The notes below the pieces were generated by a model. It was given only the letters and a program-made list of their open reading frames with translations, did not search any database and was not told the origin of the DNA. Position numbers and translations under genes: made by a program. Of a stretch of DNA of 40,144 nt, positions 1-8,783 are shown in pieces. Each line of letters opens with the position of its first letter. The stretch's first letter is position 1. This DNA is from an uncultured Verrucomicrobiota bacterium (GTDB lineage Bacteria > Verrucomicrobiota > Kiritimatiellia > RFP12 > UBA1067), in NCBI GenBank assembly GCA_946623785.1, contig CAMORM010000009.1, forward strand, positions 1-40,144, given 5' to 3'.

Positions 1-70
1 CGAAATCACCTCACCCGCATAAACATTGGGCGAAGTCTCATTCTGCCTTCAAAAAGTGGGTAAACTCCAG

Positions 71-100
71 TTGCAATCCACAAGGGCGCATTGGTATACT
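71..100 (+). promoter_or_regulatory. Sigma-70 type promoter, no obvious gene directly behind it
   Basis: TTGCAA (71-76), 18-nt spacer and TATACT (95-100), with GCGCATTGG just before the -10 as in other promoters of this window. The predicted start is near 107. The first good gene begins 275 nt later and has its own promoter, so this site may drive a small RNA or a longer leader. Confidence 0.5.
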
Positions 101-267
101 TTCGGCAGACTGAAACATAAGCGCGCCGCTATGGGGAGCCGCCGTCCCGGCCGTTCAGAACGGGCGAGACACTCGTTCCCCCAGTGTGCTTCCCAGTGCA
201 CACTCCCAGTAATTTCCTAGCGTATGAGCGCGTGTCAGAAAGTAAAAGCCGATGTCAAATTGTTATA

Positions 268-297
268 TTGCGGGTCCCCCCGCCATTATTGTACAAT
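268..297 (+). promoter_or_regulatory. Promoter of the exported beta-helix protein gene
   Basis: TTGCGG (268-273), 18-nt spacer and TACAAT (292-297). The CATTATTG before the -10 is identical to the segment before the -10 at 4345-4350, upstream of the SGNH-GH99 gene. The two genes therefore share promoter as well as leader sequence. Confidence 0.65.
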
Positions 298-381
298 ACG
301 CCCAAAAGCGCAAAGAAAGTTGTTGTTGATATCTGTCATAAAATGAAAGATGTTAACGGCCCAGCTAAAGGAGGGAAAGAA

Positions 382-3009
382 ATGAAGTCTGTCCGTAACT
401 GCATGAACCCAATGGTGCGAGCGTTTGCCGCAATAGGCGCTGCTGCGCTTGCCGCTGGCGTTTCCCGCGCGGCGGACTTCACGGTGTCCGAGCCCACGAC
501 ACTGAGCGCAGAACAGTCTCAAGTCATATACGACAATGTCTATGTCAACGCCGACTTGACCATTGATGGAGCCGACCGGGGGCTTACCAACAAACAGTCG
601 ATCACGATCGGCGGAAGTGCAACGGCACCAGTCACCGTTACGATCACAAATGGCGCGAGCTGGTATGTGAAGACAAGGAAGACGTTGACATTTTCCGGCA
701 AGGGCGGCACAATCGTGGTGTCTGAACCAACTGTGCCCCCGAATTCCAGATGGAACTGGGGAGACAGGGTGGACATACTTGGCGACAACGACAAAGTTTA
801 TCTGGGCGGTCTTGGAACATTTGGCCAGTATACCGACGTCAAGATTGACTCCAACGCGGAAGCGGAGGGTGGGGTTATGGACATAGCCCGGCTCCTTCCT
901 AACGGCACGGTCTCTTTCGGACGGGTGGAGAACACTAATCCAGATGTTGCAGCGAGAATTCTTTTCGAGGGAGGTACGTATTGGGTGATGAATGACGACC
1001 AGTACAGAAACCGCTTCAAGACAGGGGACAGCTCCCGCATCATCCTTGAAAGCGTCGGCGGCAAACCGATCTACATTCGCAGCCTTGCACAGAACTACGA
1101 CCTCTTCAAGGGGACTGGCGTTCTCGAAACGAGGGGAAGCGGTGACTTTGTGTTGCATCATAACCATGCCGATCTCGCCTATCGCGTGATTACGCTGTCG
1201 GAAGACGAGGGTTCCATTGAATGGGGACACCATGGCTCCACGTATTTGAGAGGTTCGGCGGTGTGGAAGGTCGGATCCGACGACGTGTTGCCGTATGGGA
1301 CAGAAACTGGGCCTGTGGTTATCGACAGCGTATATACAACTGTGCCGATATTGCTTGATCTCAACGGCAAGTCTGTCAAGGTCAACGGACTCTTTACTGC
1401 CGGAAATTACGGCAACTACTGTTTTGTGACCAACTCGTCCGAAACGGTTGCCTCGCTTTGCCTTAATGTCGAGACAAACGCCGTGTTGAGCGGGTTGCTT
1501 ACGACGAAGCTCGCCGCGAACGCCTCTTCCAACATCCGACTCCAGAAGTGTGGCGCGGGAACGCTGACGATCGACAAAAAGGTCAACGTGGCCGGACTTG
1601 ACGTTCTGGAGGGGGCAGCCGTGGGCAATGTCAATGCTGCGGACCTCTCTTATCCAAGCGTAGGGGTAACGAACGGCGCAACCATCATGGCCAAAGCTCC
1701 TTGCTATAACCAGGCGGGGTGTAATATTGGTTTTGCAGCAGGCGAGTTCGTTGTCAATGCAGGCGACGGCGCCGCAGTGCTTTCCAACGTATGGCAGAAC
1801 GCGTTGACGGTGCGGAGCGGAACGGCGCGCATCGAAAACAGCGAGGGGAACGTTACCGCGGCGGAGCGCCTCTGGCGTCCGACCAGGTCGCAGTTTGGCG
1901 AGGTGTCCGTTGAAGGTGGCGACATCGATGTCGTTCGTGGATGCCTCTCGGCGACGAACATCAGCGTAGCCGCTGGATCGACTCTGCGCATACGCGGCGG
2001 AGAAGGCGCGACCAACCGCGTCGATTTCTACACGGCTGCGCTGCCCGACAGGTACTTCAGGTTCATTTTCAAGGAAAGCGCGAGCAAGAAGTCGTTTGCA
2101 TTAAACCACATATACCTTTGGGCGGCCGACGGCACGCGGGAATTCGGTTTGGCACATGCCAATAATTCCACCGAGCAGCCTACATACACGCTGAATAGTT
2201 CTGCAACGGCGGCTTCCGACTTGGCGGCAGGAGAATATATGTACTCATGCCCGAACGGGCTGAACTTCACAGATGACACGCGCCAGAGCGGGAATTGTGT
2301 GTATTCGGCAGATGGTCTGTCGCATCGCGCCTGGTGGGGCGGTGTTATAATTAACGAGAACGCAGGTTTTTCGCTCGCCAATCCGGACACATGGGTTACG
2401 CTGACCATCCGTTTGCGGAACGAGGCGTCGTCGCCTATGGTTGGCTATGTATTCAACAGAGACTGGGTGGTCGACAAGCTCACGGTCTGGGAAGTGCAGG
2501 CCAGCAGCGACGGCAATTCGTGGCGGACCGTCGACCAGCGGACGAAGGCGGACATCTACACCTATTCAAATGCGAACGGCGCCAGCGAGGGCTATGGATA
2601 TTTGAACGGCGGCGAGCCGTTCGTCTGGCGCAGCGCAGCGGCCGGCAACGCGTTCAACTGCGAGGGGTCGGTGCAGGTCGACGAAGGAGGCGTGCTTGAC
2701 TTGTCCGCCGTGCTGGACGCGAACATATCCATCAAGGGCGTCACGGTTGACGCTACTGCTTCTGGCGGAGGCACTATCGTCAAGTTCCGTCCTGCCGCCA
2801 ACGGCATCCTGAACATCACGGGGCTTGTGGGCGACCCGCCTCCGAACTACAGGGCAGCCGTCAAGATCGTAGATGCTGTCGATGAGGCGAACCTTGGATC
2901 GTGGCGCGCCGCGATTGACGGAGAGGTTGTCCGGGTGTCGACTGTTTCGCTTGCAGACGGCACCCTCACTGCGCATCTGACGAGCGGAATGCTTATAATT
3001 GTTAGGTAG
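382..3009 (+). CDS. Exported beta-helix / adhesin-like protein with discoidin-like C-terminal part
   Basis: Predicted protein of 875 aa. I chose ATG 382 because AAAGGAGGG lies 7 nt upstream; an in-frame ATG at 343 is possible but lacks a site. The N-terminus is a signal peptide (basic start, then an Ala/Gly-rich core ending SRAAD at about residue 30). Most of the protein is Thr/Asn/Gly/Val-rich with regularly spaced short hydrophobic strands, as in right-handed beta-helix or autotransporter-associated repeats. Around residues 550-760 it looks like a galactose-binding (F5/8 type C) sandwich, with phrases such as YFRFIF and DKLTVWEVQASSDG. I see no PEP-CTERM, LPxTG or beta-barrel domain at the C-terminus, so how it is retained at the surface is unclear. 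It is less GC-rich than the genes from 7.4 kb on. It probably binds or displays on the cell surface; the ligand is unknown. Confidence 0.75.
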   Translation: MKSVRNCMNPMVRAFAAIGAAALAAGVSRAADFTVSEPTTLSAEQSQVIYDNVYVNADLTIDGADRGLTNKQSITIGGSATAPVTVTITNGASWYVKTRKTLTFSGKGGTIVVSEPTVPPNSRWNWGDRVDILGDNDKVYLGGLGTFGQYTDVKIDSNAEAEGGVMDIARLLPNGTVSFGRVENTNPDVAARILFEGGTYWVMNDDQYRNRFKTGDSSRIILESVGGKPIYIRSLAQNYDLFKGTGVLETRGSGDFVLHHNHADLAYRVITLSEDEGSIEWGHHGSTYLRGSAVWKVGSDDVLPYGTETGPVVIDSVYTTVPILLDLNGKSVKVNGLFTAGNYGNYCFVTNSSETVASLCLNVETNAVLSGLLTTKLAANASSNIRLQKCGAGTLTIDKKVNVAGLDVLEGAAVGNVNAADLSYPSVGVTNGATIMAKAPCYNQAGCNIGFAAGEFVVNAGDGAAVLSNVWQNALTVRSGTARIENSEGNVTAAERLWRPTRSQFGEVSVEGGDIDVVRGCLSATNISVAAGSTLRIRGGEGATNRVDFYTAALPDRYFRFIFKESASKKSFALNHIYLWAADGTREFGLAHANNSTEQPTYTLNSSATAASDLAAGEYMYSCPNGLNFTDDTRQSGNCVYSADGLSHRAWWGGVIINENAGFSLANPDTWVTLTIRLRNEASSPMVGYVFNRDWVVDKLTVWEVQASSDGNSWRTVDQRTKADIYTYSNANGASEGYGYLNGGEPFVWRSAAAGNAFNCEGSVQVDEGGVLDLSAVLDANISIKGVTVDATASGGGTIVKFRPAANGILNITGLVGDPPPNYRAAVKIVDAVDEANLGSWRAAIDGEVVRVSTVSLADGTLTAHLTSGMLIIVR

Positions 3010-3048
3010 TTAGGTAGTTAGGTAGTTAGGTGGTTAGGTGGTTAGGTG
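3001..3048. repeat. Six tandem copies of an 8-bp unit
   Basis: Three copies of GTTAGGTA followed by three of GTTAGGTG, without gaps. The last two codons and TAG stop of the preceding gene lie in copies 1-2, and the array ends 3 nt before the GAGGAG ribosome binding site of the next gene. Gain or loss of copies would leave the upstream protein unchanged but alter the distance between the two genes. Confidence 0.95.
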
Positions 3049-3063
3049 GTAGAGGAGGCTGTT

Positions 3064-4257
3064 GTGAATGTCGGTCATAGAATAAAAGCGTGCGCGCTTT
3101 GCGTGGCGGCGGTTTTCGGGCTTGCATTAGCCACCTATGCCGCGGAGTATGACGTTGCCGCTTACGTGTGGCCCGCATACCAGCCTGAGCCGCGCTGGGC
3201 GGAGCTTGGCATATTCGGGGACGGCAAGGGCGAATGGCAGAACCTCTACGAGGCGAAGAAGCGCCAGGAGTGCGACTACCAGGGAGTCAAGCCGCTCTGG
3301 GGATACGAGGACGAGTCGGATCCTGTTGCCGTTGCGCGGAAAATCGACGCCGCAACAGCAGCGGGCGTAAACGTGTTCATCTACGACTGGTACTGGTACG
3401 GCGGGCGTCCGTTCCTCGAGAACGCATTGGACAAGGGCTTCCTCGGCGCGAAGAACTGCGAGAGGATGAAGTTCTACGTCATGTGGGCGAACCACGACGT
3501 GACAGGACTGTGGAACAACAAGATGTCCACTGCGGACGGCAAGAACGACGTGATATGGCCCGCGAAGGTCTCGGACGAAGACTTCAACGCGATCGTGGAC
3601 CGCTGGATCAAGCTGTACTTCTCGCGTCCGAACTACTACAAGATCGACGGCAAGCCAGTCCTCTCCATCTACGACATCGAGGGATTCGTGAAGTGGGACG
3701 GTCTCGGCAAGGCGAAGGCGCGCCTCGCCTATTTGCGCGAACGCGTGAAGTCGGCGGGATTCCCGGGGCTTCATCTTCAGGTGGTCGGTGGGTATTTCCT
3801 GGTGAACGCGAAGGACGCGCTGCCCGAGCTCGGGGTCGACTCCTTCACGAGCTACAGCTGGAACGACGGCACATGGGGGCAGATCAACGACAAGGCCAGA
3901 CCGGAGTTCTCGTATTCGGAATGGGGCGACGCGGCCGTGAAGTTCCACGACAGGTACATGGCAGGCGCGAAAGCGCTCGGCGCGGTGTACTTCCCGAACC
4001 TGACCGTCGGGTGGGACACGAACGCACGCTACCCGATGACCGAGACGCGGCGGATCGTCCGCAACTCGAACCCAGTCGACTTCGAGTGCTTCGCGAGGCA
4101 TGTCAAGTCGTGGGCTGATGCCAACATCCCCGCGAACATGCCGAAGCTGATAACTGTCAACTCGTGGAACGAGTGGACGGAGGGCACGTACCTCGAGCCA
4201 GACGACCGCTTCGGCTACGGATATCTCAACGCATTGTGGAACGTGTTCGGCCGGTAG
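3064..4257 (+). CDS. Secreted WbsX / GH99-like family protein
   Basis: Predicted protein of 397 aa starting at GTG 3064, with GAGGAG at 3052-3057. The start is supported by the matching GTG start and surrounding sequence of the gene at 4379. Residues 1-27 form a signal peptide. The mature part is a single (beta/alpha)8-type domain of the WbsX family, related to GH99 endo-mannosidases and glycosyltransferase WbsX: an N-terminal AAYVWPAYQPE strand, VFIYDWYWYGGRPFLE near residue 110, and the hallmark VNSWNEWTEGTYLEPD near residues 365-380. Stand-alone exported members are abundant in polysaccharide-degrading gut bacteria and probably cleave a mannose- or fucose-containing glycan; the substrate cannot be read from sequence. 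It is co-oriented with, and resembles the C-terminal domain of, the next gene. Confidence 0.85.
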   Translation: MNVGHRIKACALCVAAVFGLALATYAAEYDVAAYVWPAYQPEPRWAELGIFGDGKGEWQNLYEAKKRQECDYQGVKPLWGYEDESDPVAVARKIDAATAAGVNVFIYDWYWYGGRPFLENALDKGFLGAKNCERMKFYVMWANHDVTGLWNNKMSTADGKNDVIWPAKVSDEDFNAIVDRWIKLYFSRPNYYKIDGKPVLSIYDIEGFVKWDGLGKAKARLAYLRERVKSAGFPGLHLQVVGGYFLVNAKDALPELGVDSFTSYSWNDGTWGQINDKARPEFSYSEWGDAAVKFHDRYMAGAKALGAVYFPNLTVGWDTNARYPMTETRRIVRNSNPVDFECFARHVKSWADANIPANMPKLITVNSWNEWTEGTYLEPDDRFGYGYLNALWNVFGR

Positions 4258-4344
4258 CCCAATCACAACGCCCCTGCCTCGATGACTTCAAGAAGCGGCA
4301 CGTTGTGGAAGTGACGGTCGAACGTGCAAAGAGGCGCATTATTG

Positions 4345-4350
4345 TATAAT
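4345..4350 (+). promoter_or_regulatory. -10 box upstream of the SGNH-GH99 gene
   Basis: A perfect TATAAT preceded by GCATTATTG, as at 281-297. No good -35 hexamer lies 16-18 nt upstream, so this promoter may need an activator or work through its extended -10. The imperfect match to the first gene's promoter suggests a duplicated control region. Confidence 0.55.
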
Positions 4351-4378
4351 CAGCTAGCAAAACATCAAGGAGACTGTT

Positions 4379-7336
4379 GTGGATATCGGCCATAAACTGA
4401 AAGTATGCTTGCTTAGCGCGGCCACGGTGGTTCTCGGGCTTGCGTTTTCCGCGGATGGCGCCGTTGTGGACGATGCGACGCGGATGGGTTCGGAGATGAT
4501 GAACCCCAGCGGCTCGATCGGCATCACGGAGAAGTCGAAGTCCGGCGACTTCAAGATACTGTTCTACGGCAACTCGATCACCAGCCACGCGCCATGCCCG
4601 GGCATCGGGTGGACGAACGACTGCGGCATGGCGGCGAGCTCGAAGGAGAAGGACTACGCGCACATCGTCATCGCGGAGCTTGAGAGGCGGCTCGGGAAGA
4701 AGGCGGACTTCCGAATCCGCAACCTGGCGCCGTTCGAGCGAAACTACACTACGAACGTCGCGTCCGTCGCCGAGATCGTCGCCGACGCCGCGTGGTCGCC
4801 GGACTACGTGGTCATCGCGCTCGGCGAGAACGCCCCGAACGTCAACGATTCGACCGCGGCGGACTACACCAAGTTCCTCGTCGATCTTGCGCGCCCGTTC
4901 GCGGGCAAGGGGAAGAAGGTCGTGCTGCGCTCGCCGTTCTGGGTGAACCCGAAGAAGGCCGAGTGCACGGAGAAGGCGGCTGCCGAAGTCGGCGCGGTGT
5001 ACGTCGACGCTGGCCCGCTCGGGCGGGTCGCGGAGAACAAGGCCCTGGGACTTTTCAGCCACAAGGGCGTCGCAAACCACCCGGGCGACCTTGGGATGAA
5101 GCGCATTGCGGAACTTGTCCTCTCCGGGTTCTTCCCGCAGGCGGAGTCTGGATCGTCCATCGGGCGCGTGCGGGAGCTCCTTGCGAAGGTCGAGGGGCGC
5201 GAGGAGTGCAAGAAGATGGACTTCTTCGACCTCGAGCAGCCGGTCGCAGTGACGGGCGACACGGCGGTGGCGCTCAAGCTCAGGTGCGAGGTCACGGGCG
5301 ACTGCGTAATGTACTGGCGCTCGGAGAGCATGCCCAACTTCGTGTCGGAGTGCGGCGTGCGGTTCTCCGCGATAGGCGACGGGCAGTACCACTCGTACGT
5401 CCTCCGTCCCGACTGGAAGGTTAGCGACAGGATCGTGAAGCTCAGGATCGACTTCCCGTACGACAGGAAGAACCCGGACCGCCAGGTGTCGAACGACATA
5501 AAGGGCGTCATATTCGTGCGCAACGGCTTTGCGCCGTTCGACTCGAAGGACGCGGACGGAATCGTGTTCCGCATGAAGTCAGACAAGTTCGAGTACCTTT
5601 CGATGAACTGGAAGGCGAGGAAGGGCGAGAAGGACGCCAAGCCTTTCTACATGGGCTTCACCACGATCCCGGACGGCCGCGAGCATACGTTCTGGTTCGA
5701 CCTCAGGAACACGAAGGAGCGCATCACCTTCGGTGCCCCGCACTGGTATGGGACGATCGAGGGCTTCTGCTTCCGCGCAAACCTTAGGGCCGCTGAGTTC
5801 ACGCCAAAGGGCGTGGAGTTCGTGAAGGGCGTTCCTTCCATTCCCGCCGATCCCGTCGTTCGCCAGGTCTTCCCCGAGGACGCGATTCCGCGCACGGGTC
5901 GTCCGCTGCCGATTGAGATCGTCGTCAGGAACTACGGCACGGAGCCTGCGGAGGGAATCCGCTTTGCGGTCGAGGGGCTTCCGGAAGGCGTTCGCGTCCT
6001 CGATCCGTCCGACCTCTCGCCGAAGGGGTCTGTCGCGCCGAGCGCAGGCTACGACTACATACGCGACGACTACATGCCGAACGGGCTTCCCAACGAGCGG
6101 CGCTTCCGCATCACGCTTTCCGATCCGGGGCGTCCGGTCGACTTCACTGCGAAGCTCGTCCTATCCGCGAACGGCGGCGCGCGGAGCGAGAAGTCGTTCC
6201 ACGTCAAGGTGCTGCCGTCGCTTGGACTTGCGAAGTGCGCGTATCCGCCTGAGCCGAGGCCGCTGGACACAGGCGACGTGGAGATTGGCGTCTTTCTCTT
6301 TCCCGGCTGGGTGCGCCACCAGTGGTATCCGGCGTGGGATGCGAAGCCGGAGCGCAAGCCGATGCTCGGCTGGTACGACGACCGGCTGCCCGAAGTGCGC
6401 GACTGGCAGATCAAGTGGCTTGTGGAGAACGGAGTCTCGTATGCGTTCGTCGACTGGTACTGGGATCCGGGCAAGGGCCCGCGGCCAGGCTACTGGTTCG
6501 AGGGAATCGCAAAGGCGCGCTACCGCAAGTACCTGAAGTACGCGGCGCTTTGGTGCAACGAGGGGTCGTACCGACATTCGGAGAAGGACCAGGAGGAGGT
6601 TACGAAGTACTGGATAGACAACTTCTTCTCCGACCCGCAGTACATGAAGATCGACGGCAGGCCCGTCATCGGAATGTGGGGGCTCAACATGGACAAGGCG
6701 CTCGGGCCGGGCGGCGCGAAGAAGCTCCTCGCAATCTCCCAGCAGCTTGCACGCGACGCAGGGTATCCCGGCATCTACTTCGTGAGCATGCACGGCGACG
6801 TGAAGCTGGCCGACGTCCGCCGCCGGCTGAAGGACGACGGGTTTTCTGCGAGCTTCGAATACTGCTACACCTCTCGCTGGTCGGTACACTGGCCGGGGCT
6901 CGTCAACGGCGCGATCGACTATTCCGCGGTGGCAGACTCGTCGCTTGCGCACTGGCGGGAGCTTCGCGAAGGGTGCGACCTGCCGTTCTTCCCGTCGCTT
7001 TCGACCGGATGGGGCAATCTGCCGTGGCTCGGCGACAGGGGATGGGAGATCGCGAACAAGACGCCCGGGAAGTTCGAGAAGGTCTGCCGCGACGCGAAGC
7101 GCTTCAGTGACGAGACCGGGGTGAAGCGCCTCCTTCTGGGGCCGCTCGACGAGTGGTGCGAAGGCGAGATCGGCTGGCCGAACGCCGAGCACGGGTTCGG
7201 CATGCTCGAGGCCGTGCGCGAGACGTTTGCGAAGAAGCCGCCGGAGGGCTTCCCGCTCAACTACGGGCCTCAGGACGTCGGACTAGGCCCGTACACCAAG
7301 GACGCGTCAGTGATCGACCCCACCGCCAGCCGCTGA
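4379..7336 (+). CDS. Exported SGNH hydrolase fused to a GH99/WbsX-like domain
   Basis: Predicted protein of 985 aa starting at GTG 4379, with AAGGAG at 4367-4372. Residues 1-28 are a signal peptide. Residues about 58-260 are an SGNH/GDSL hydrolase: ILFYGNSIT carries the nucleophile Ser66, and NHPGDLGM carries the catalytic His234. The usual Asp two or three residues before that His is absent (GVAN precedes it), as in some divergent subfamilies. Residues about 280-610 are beta-sandwich-like, including a CARDB/NEW3-like stretch (IEIVVRNYGTEPAEG). Residues about 635-955 are a second catalytic domain of the WbsX/GH99 type, with AFVDWYWDPG and, near the end, PLDEWCEGEIGWPNAEHG in place of the NSWNEWTEG of the 3064 gene. 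An esterase joined to a glycosidase suggests that it de-esterifies and then cuts the same exported glycan. The architecture is inferred by eye. Confidence 0.82.
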   Translation: MDIGHKLKVCLLSAATVVLGLAFSADGAVVDDATRMGSEMMNPSGSIGITEKSKSGDFKILFYGNSITSHAPCPGIGWTNDCGMAASSKEKDYAHIVIAELERRLGKKADFRIRNLAPFERNYTTNVASVAEIVADAAWSPDYVVIALGENAPNVNDSTAADYTKFLVDLARPFAGKGKKVVLRSPFWVNPKKAECTEKAAAEVGAVYVDAGPLGRVAENKALGLFSHKGVANHPGDLGMKRIAELVLSGFFPQAESGSSIGRVRELLAKVEGREECKKMDFFDLEQPVAVTGDTAVALKLRCEVTGDCVMYWRSESMPNFVSECGVRFSAIGDGQYHSYVLRPDWKVSDRIVKLRIDFPYDRKNPDRQVSNDIKGVIFVRNGFAPFDSKDADGIVFRMKSDKFEYLSMNWKARKGEKDAKPFYMGFTTIPDGREHTFWFDLRNTKERITFGAPHWYGTIEGFCFRANLRAAEFTPKGVEFVKGVPSIPADPVVRQVFPEDAIPRTGRPLPIEIVVRNYGTEPAEGIRFAVEGLPEGVRVLDPSDLSPKGSVAPSAGYDYIRDDYMPNGLPNERRFRITLSDPGRPVDFTAKLVLSANGGARSEKSFHVKVLPSLGLAKCAYPPEPRPLDTGDVEIGVFLFPGWVRHQWYPAWDAKPERKPMLGWYDDRLPEVRDWQIKWLVENGVSYAFVDWYWDPGKGPRPGYWFEGIAKARYRKYLKYAALWCNEGSYRHSEKDQEEVTKYWIDNFFSDPQYMKIDGRPVIGMWGLNMDKALGPGGAKKLLAISQQLARDAGYPGIYFVSMHGDVKLADVRRRLKDDGFSASFEYCYTSRWSVHWPGLVNGAIDYSAVADSSLAHWRELREGCDLPFFPSLSTGWGNLPWLGDRGWEIANKTPGKFEKVCRDAKRFSDETGVKRLLLGPLDEWCEGEIGWPNAEHGFGMLEAVRETFAKKPPEGFPLNYGPQDVGLGPYTKDASVIDPTASR

Positions 7337-7376
7337 CGCCTCGGCTGTGCGGATGCCACTAAAAACATACTTGGCA

Positions 7377-7405
7377 TTGATTTCCGCGCGGTTTTGGGGT
7401 AAAAT
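7377..7405 (+). promoter_or_regulatory. Promoter of serS
   Basis: TTGATT (7377-7382), 17-nt spacer and TAAAAT (7400-7405), preceded by GCGGTTTTGGGG. It begins the run of housekeeping genes starting with serS. Confidence 0.65.
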
Positions 7406-7446
7406 ACCTGGTTGATTTCACGATAAGGCAGAAACCAGGTGCAACA

Positions 7447-8748
7447 ATGATAGACATCAAGAAGATCAGGGACGATTTCGAAGAGACAGCCGCGCAGCTG
7501 GCGCGCCGCGGCGTGGAGAAGGAGACCGTAAAGAAGGCGTTCGACCTCGACATCAGGCGCAGGTCGCTCATTTCGCGCACGGAGGAGCTCAAGGCGAAGC
7601 GCAACGCGGCCTCCAAGGAGATCGGCGCGAAGGCGAAGGCTGGCGAGGACGTAGCGGCGGCGAAGGCCGAGGTCCGCTCGATTGGCGACGAGATCGCGGC
7701 ATGCGACAAGGAGCTCGCGGAAGTCGAGACCTCGCTGCGCGACACGATGCTGATGATTCCCAACCTCCCCGCGCCCGAGATTCCCACCGGCCCAGACTCC
7801 ACCTGCAACAAGGTCGTCCGCTTCGTAGGCGAGGAGCGCAAGTTCGACTTCGAGCCCAAGGACCACATTGCGCTCGGCGAGGGGCTCGGCATATTCGACT
7901 TCCCGCGCGGGGTGAAGCTCACGGGAACGGGATTCCCCGTCATCCTCGGCCAGGGCAGCCGCCTGCAGCGCGCGCTCATCCAGTACATGCTCGACGTCCA
8001 CACGCAGACCCAGGGCTACACCGAGATGATTCCGCCGTATGTCGTTAACTCCGCTTCGATGACCGGCACCGGCCAGCTGCCGAAGTTCGCCGAGGACCTG
8101 TACCACTCGAACGCAGACGACTTCTGGCTGATCCCCACGGCCGAGGTGCCCGTCACGAACTTCTATCGCGACGACGTGTTCGACGGCGTGAAGCTCCCGA
8201 AGATCACGCCCGAGAGCCCGGTGAAGCTCACGGCCTACACGCCGTGCTTCCGCCGCGAGGCGGGTTCCGCGGGCAAGATGACGCGCGGCATGCTGCGCGT
8301 CCACCAGTTCGACAAGGTGGAGATGGTGAACTTCGTGCATCCCGAGTCGTCCTTCAAGCAGCTCGAGACGCTCGTCGGCGAGGCGGAGTCGATTCTCACG
8401 GGTCTTGGCCTGAACTTCCGCGTGCTGCTGCTCTGCTCCGGCGACATGGGCTTTTCCGCGGCGAAGTGCTACGACCTCGAGCTTTGGGCGCCAGGCACCA
8501 AGCAGTGGCTGGAGGTCTCGAGCTGCTCGTGCTTCACCGACTACCAGGCCCGCCGCCTCAACTGCCGCTTCAAGGATTCGGACGGGAAGACGAAGCTCGT
8601 CCACACGCTCAACGGCTCGGGCGTGGCGCTTCCGCGCCTTATGGTGGCTCTGCTGGAGCAGTGGCAGAACGAAGACGGGTCGGTAACCCTTCCTCCGGCG
8701 ATACGTCCTTACCTCGGCGGACAGGAAAAGCTCGAACTCGTCAAGTGA
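7447..8748 (+). CDS. serS: Seryl-tRNA synthetase
   Basis: Predicted protein of 433 aa, the usual length for the bacterial enzyme (about 420-435). It charges tRNA-Ser with serine in the cytoplasm. Residues about 1-105 form the N-terminal tRNA-binding arm, a long antiparallel coiled coil (IKKIRDDFEETAAQLARRG, then Lys/Glu/Ala-rich helices). The class II catalytic core follows: TGTGQLPKFAEDLY near 201-214, motif 2 FRREAGSAG near 264-272, and motif 3 GSGVALPRLMVALLE near 396-410, ending in LPPAIRPYLGG. The ATG has only a weak ribosome binding site, but protein length and the N-terminal arm agree with this start. Confidence 0.97.
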   Translation: MIDIKKIRDDFEETAAQLARRGVEKETVKKAFDLDIRRRSLISRTEELKAKRNAASKEIGAKAKAGEDVAAAKAEVRSIGDEIAACDKELAEVETSLRDTMLMIPNLPAPEIPTGPDSTCNKVVRFVGEERKFDFEPKDHIALGEGLGIFDFPRGVKLTGTGFPVILGQGSRLQRALIQYMLDVHTQTQGYTEMIPPYVVNSASMTGTGQLPKFAEDLYHSNADDFWLIPTAEVPVTNFYRDDVFDGVKLPKITPESPVKLTAYTPCFRREAGSAGKMTRGMLRVHQFDKVEMVNFVHPESSFKQLETLVGEAESILTGLGLNFRVLLLCSGDMGFSAAKCYDLELWAPGTKQWLEVSSCSCFTDYQARRLNCRFKDSDGKTKLVHTLNGSGVALPRLMVALLEQWQNEDGSVTLPPAIRPYLGGQEKLELVK

Positions 8749-8783
8749 ACTAGTGCGCTTCGGCGCGAAACGGAGGCTGAACA

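Larger units (their letters stand above)
1..381. other. Gene-free upstream region with two promoters and a hairpin
   Basis: I find no convincing gene here. The one short + strand reading frame (26-220) would begin with TTG, has no ribosome binding site and matches nothing I know. The region holds two promoter-like sites (listed separately) and a hairpin at 183-204 (7-bp stem AGTGTGC/GCACACT, 8-nt loop) in a stretch where CCCAGT occurs three times. The part from about 107 to 260 could be a small RNA or the 5' leader of the next gene. From about 317 to 350 the sequence resembles the start region of the genes at 3064 and 4379. Confidence 0.5.

Noticed and set aside
26-220. Short + strand reading frame of 64 codons at the left edge
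   Set aside because: TTG start, no ribosome binding site, contains a promoter, unlikely amino-acid composition.
286-1233. Long - strand frame under the first exported-protein gene
   Set aside because: Antisense shadow of a gene with a clear signal peptide and ribosome binding site; its own sequence resembles no protein. The same applies to most long - strand frames up to 35 kb.
2994-2999. TATAAT near the end of the first gene as a promoter for the 3064 gene
   Set aside because: No -35 box at a suitable distance, and it lies within coding sequence.
4264-4307. Inverted repeat CACAACG ... CGTTGTG as a terminator after the 3064 gene
   Set aside because: Thirty-nucleotide loop and no T tract, so a functional terminator is unlikely.
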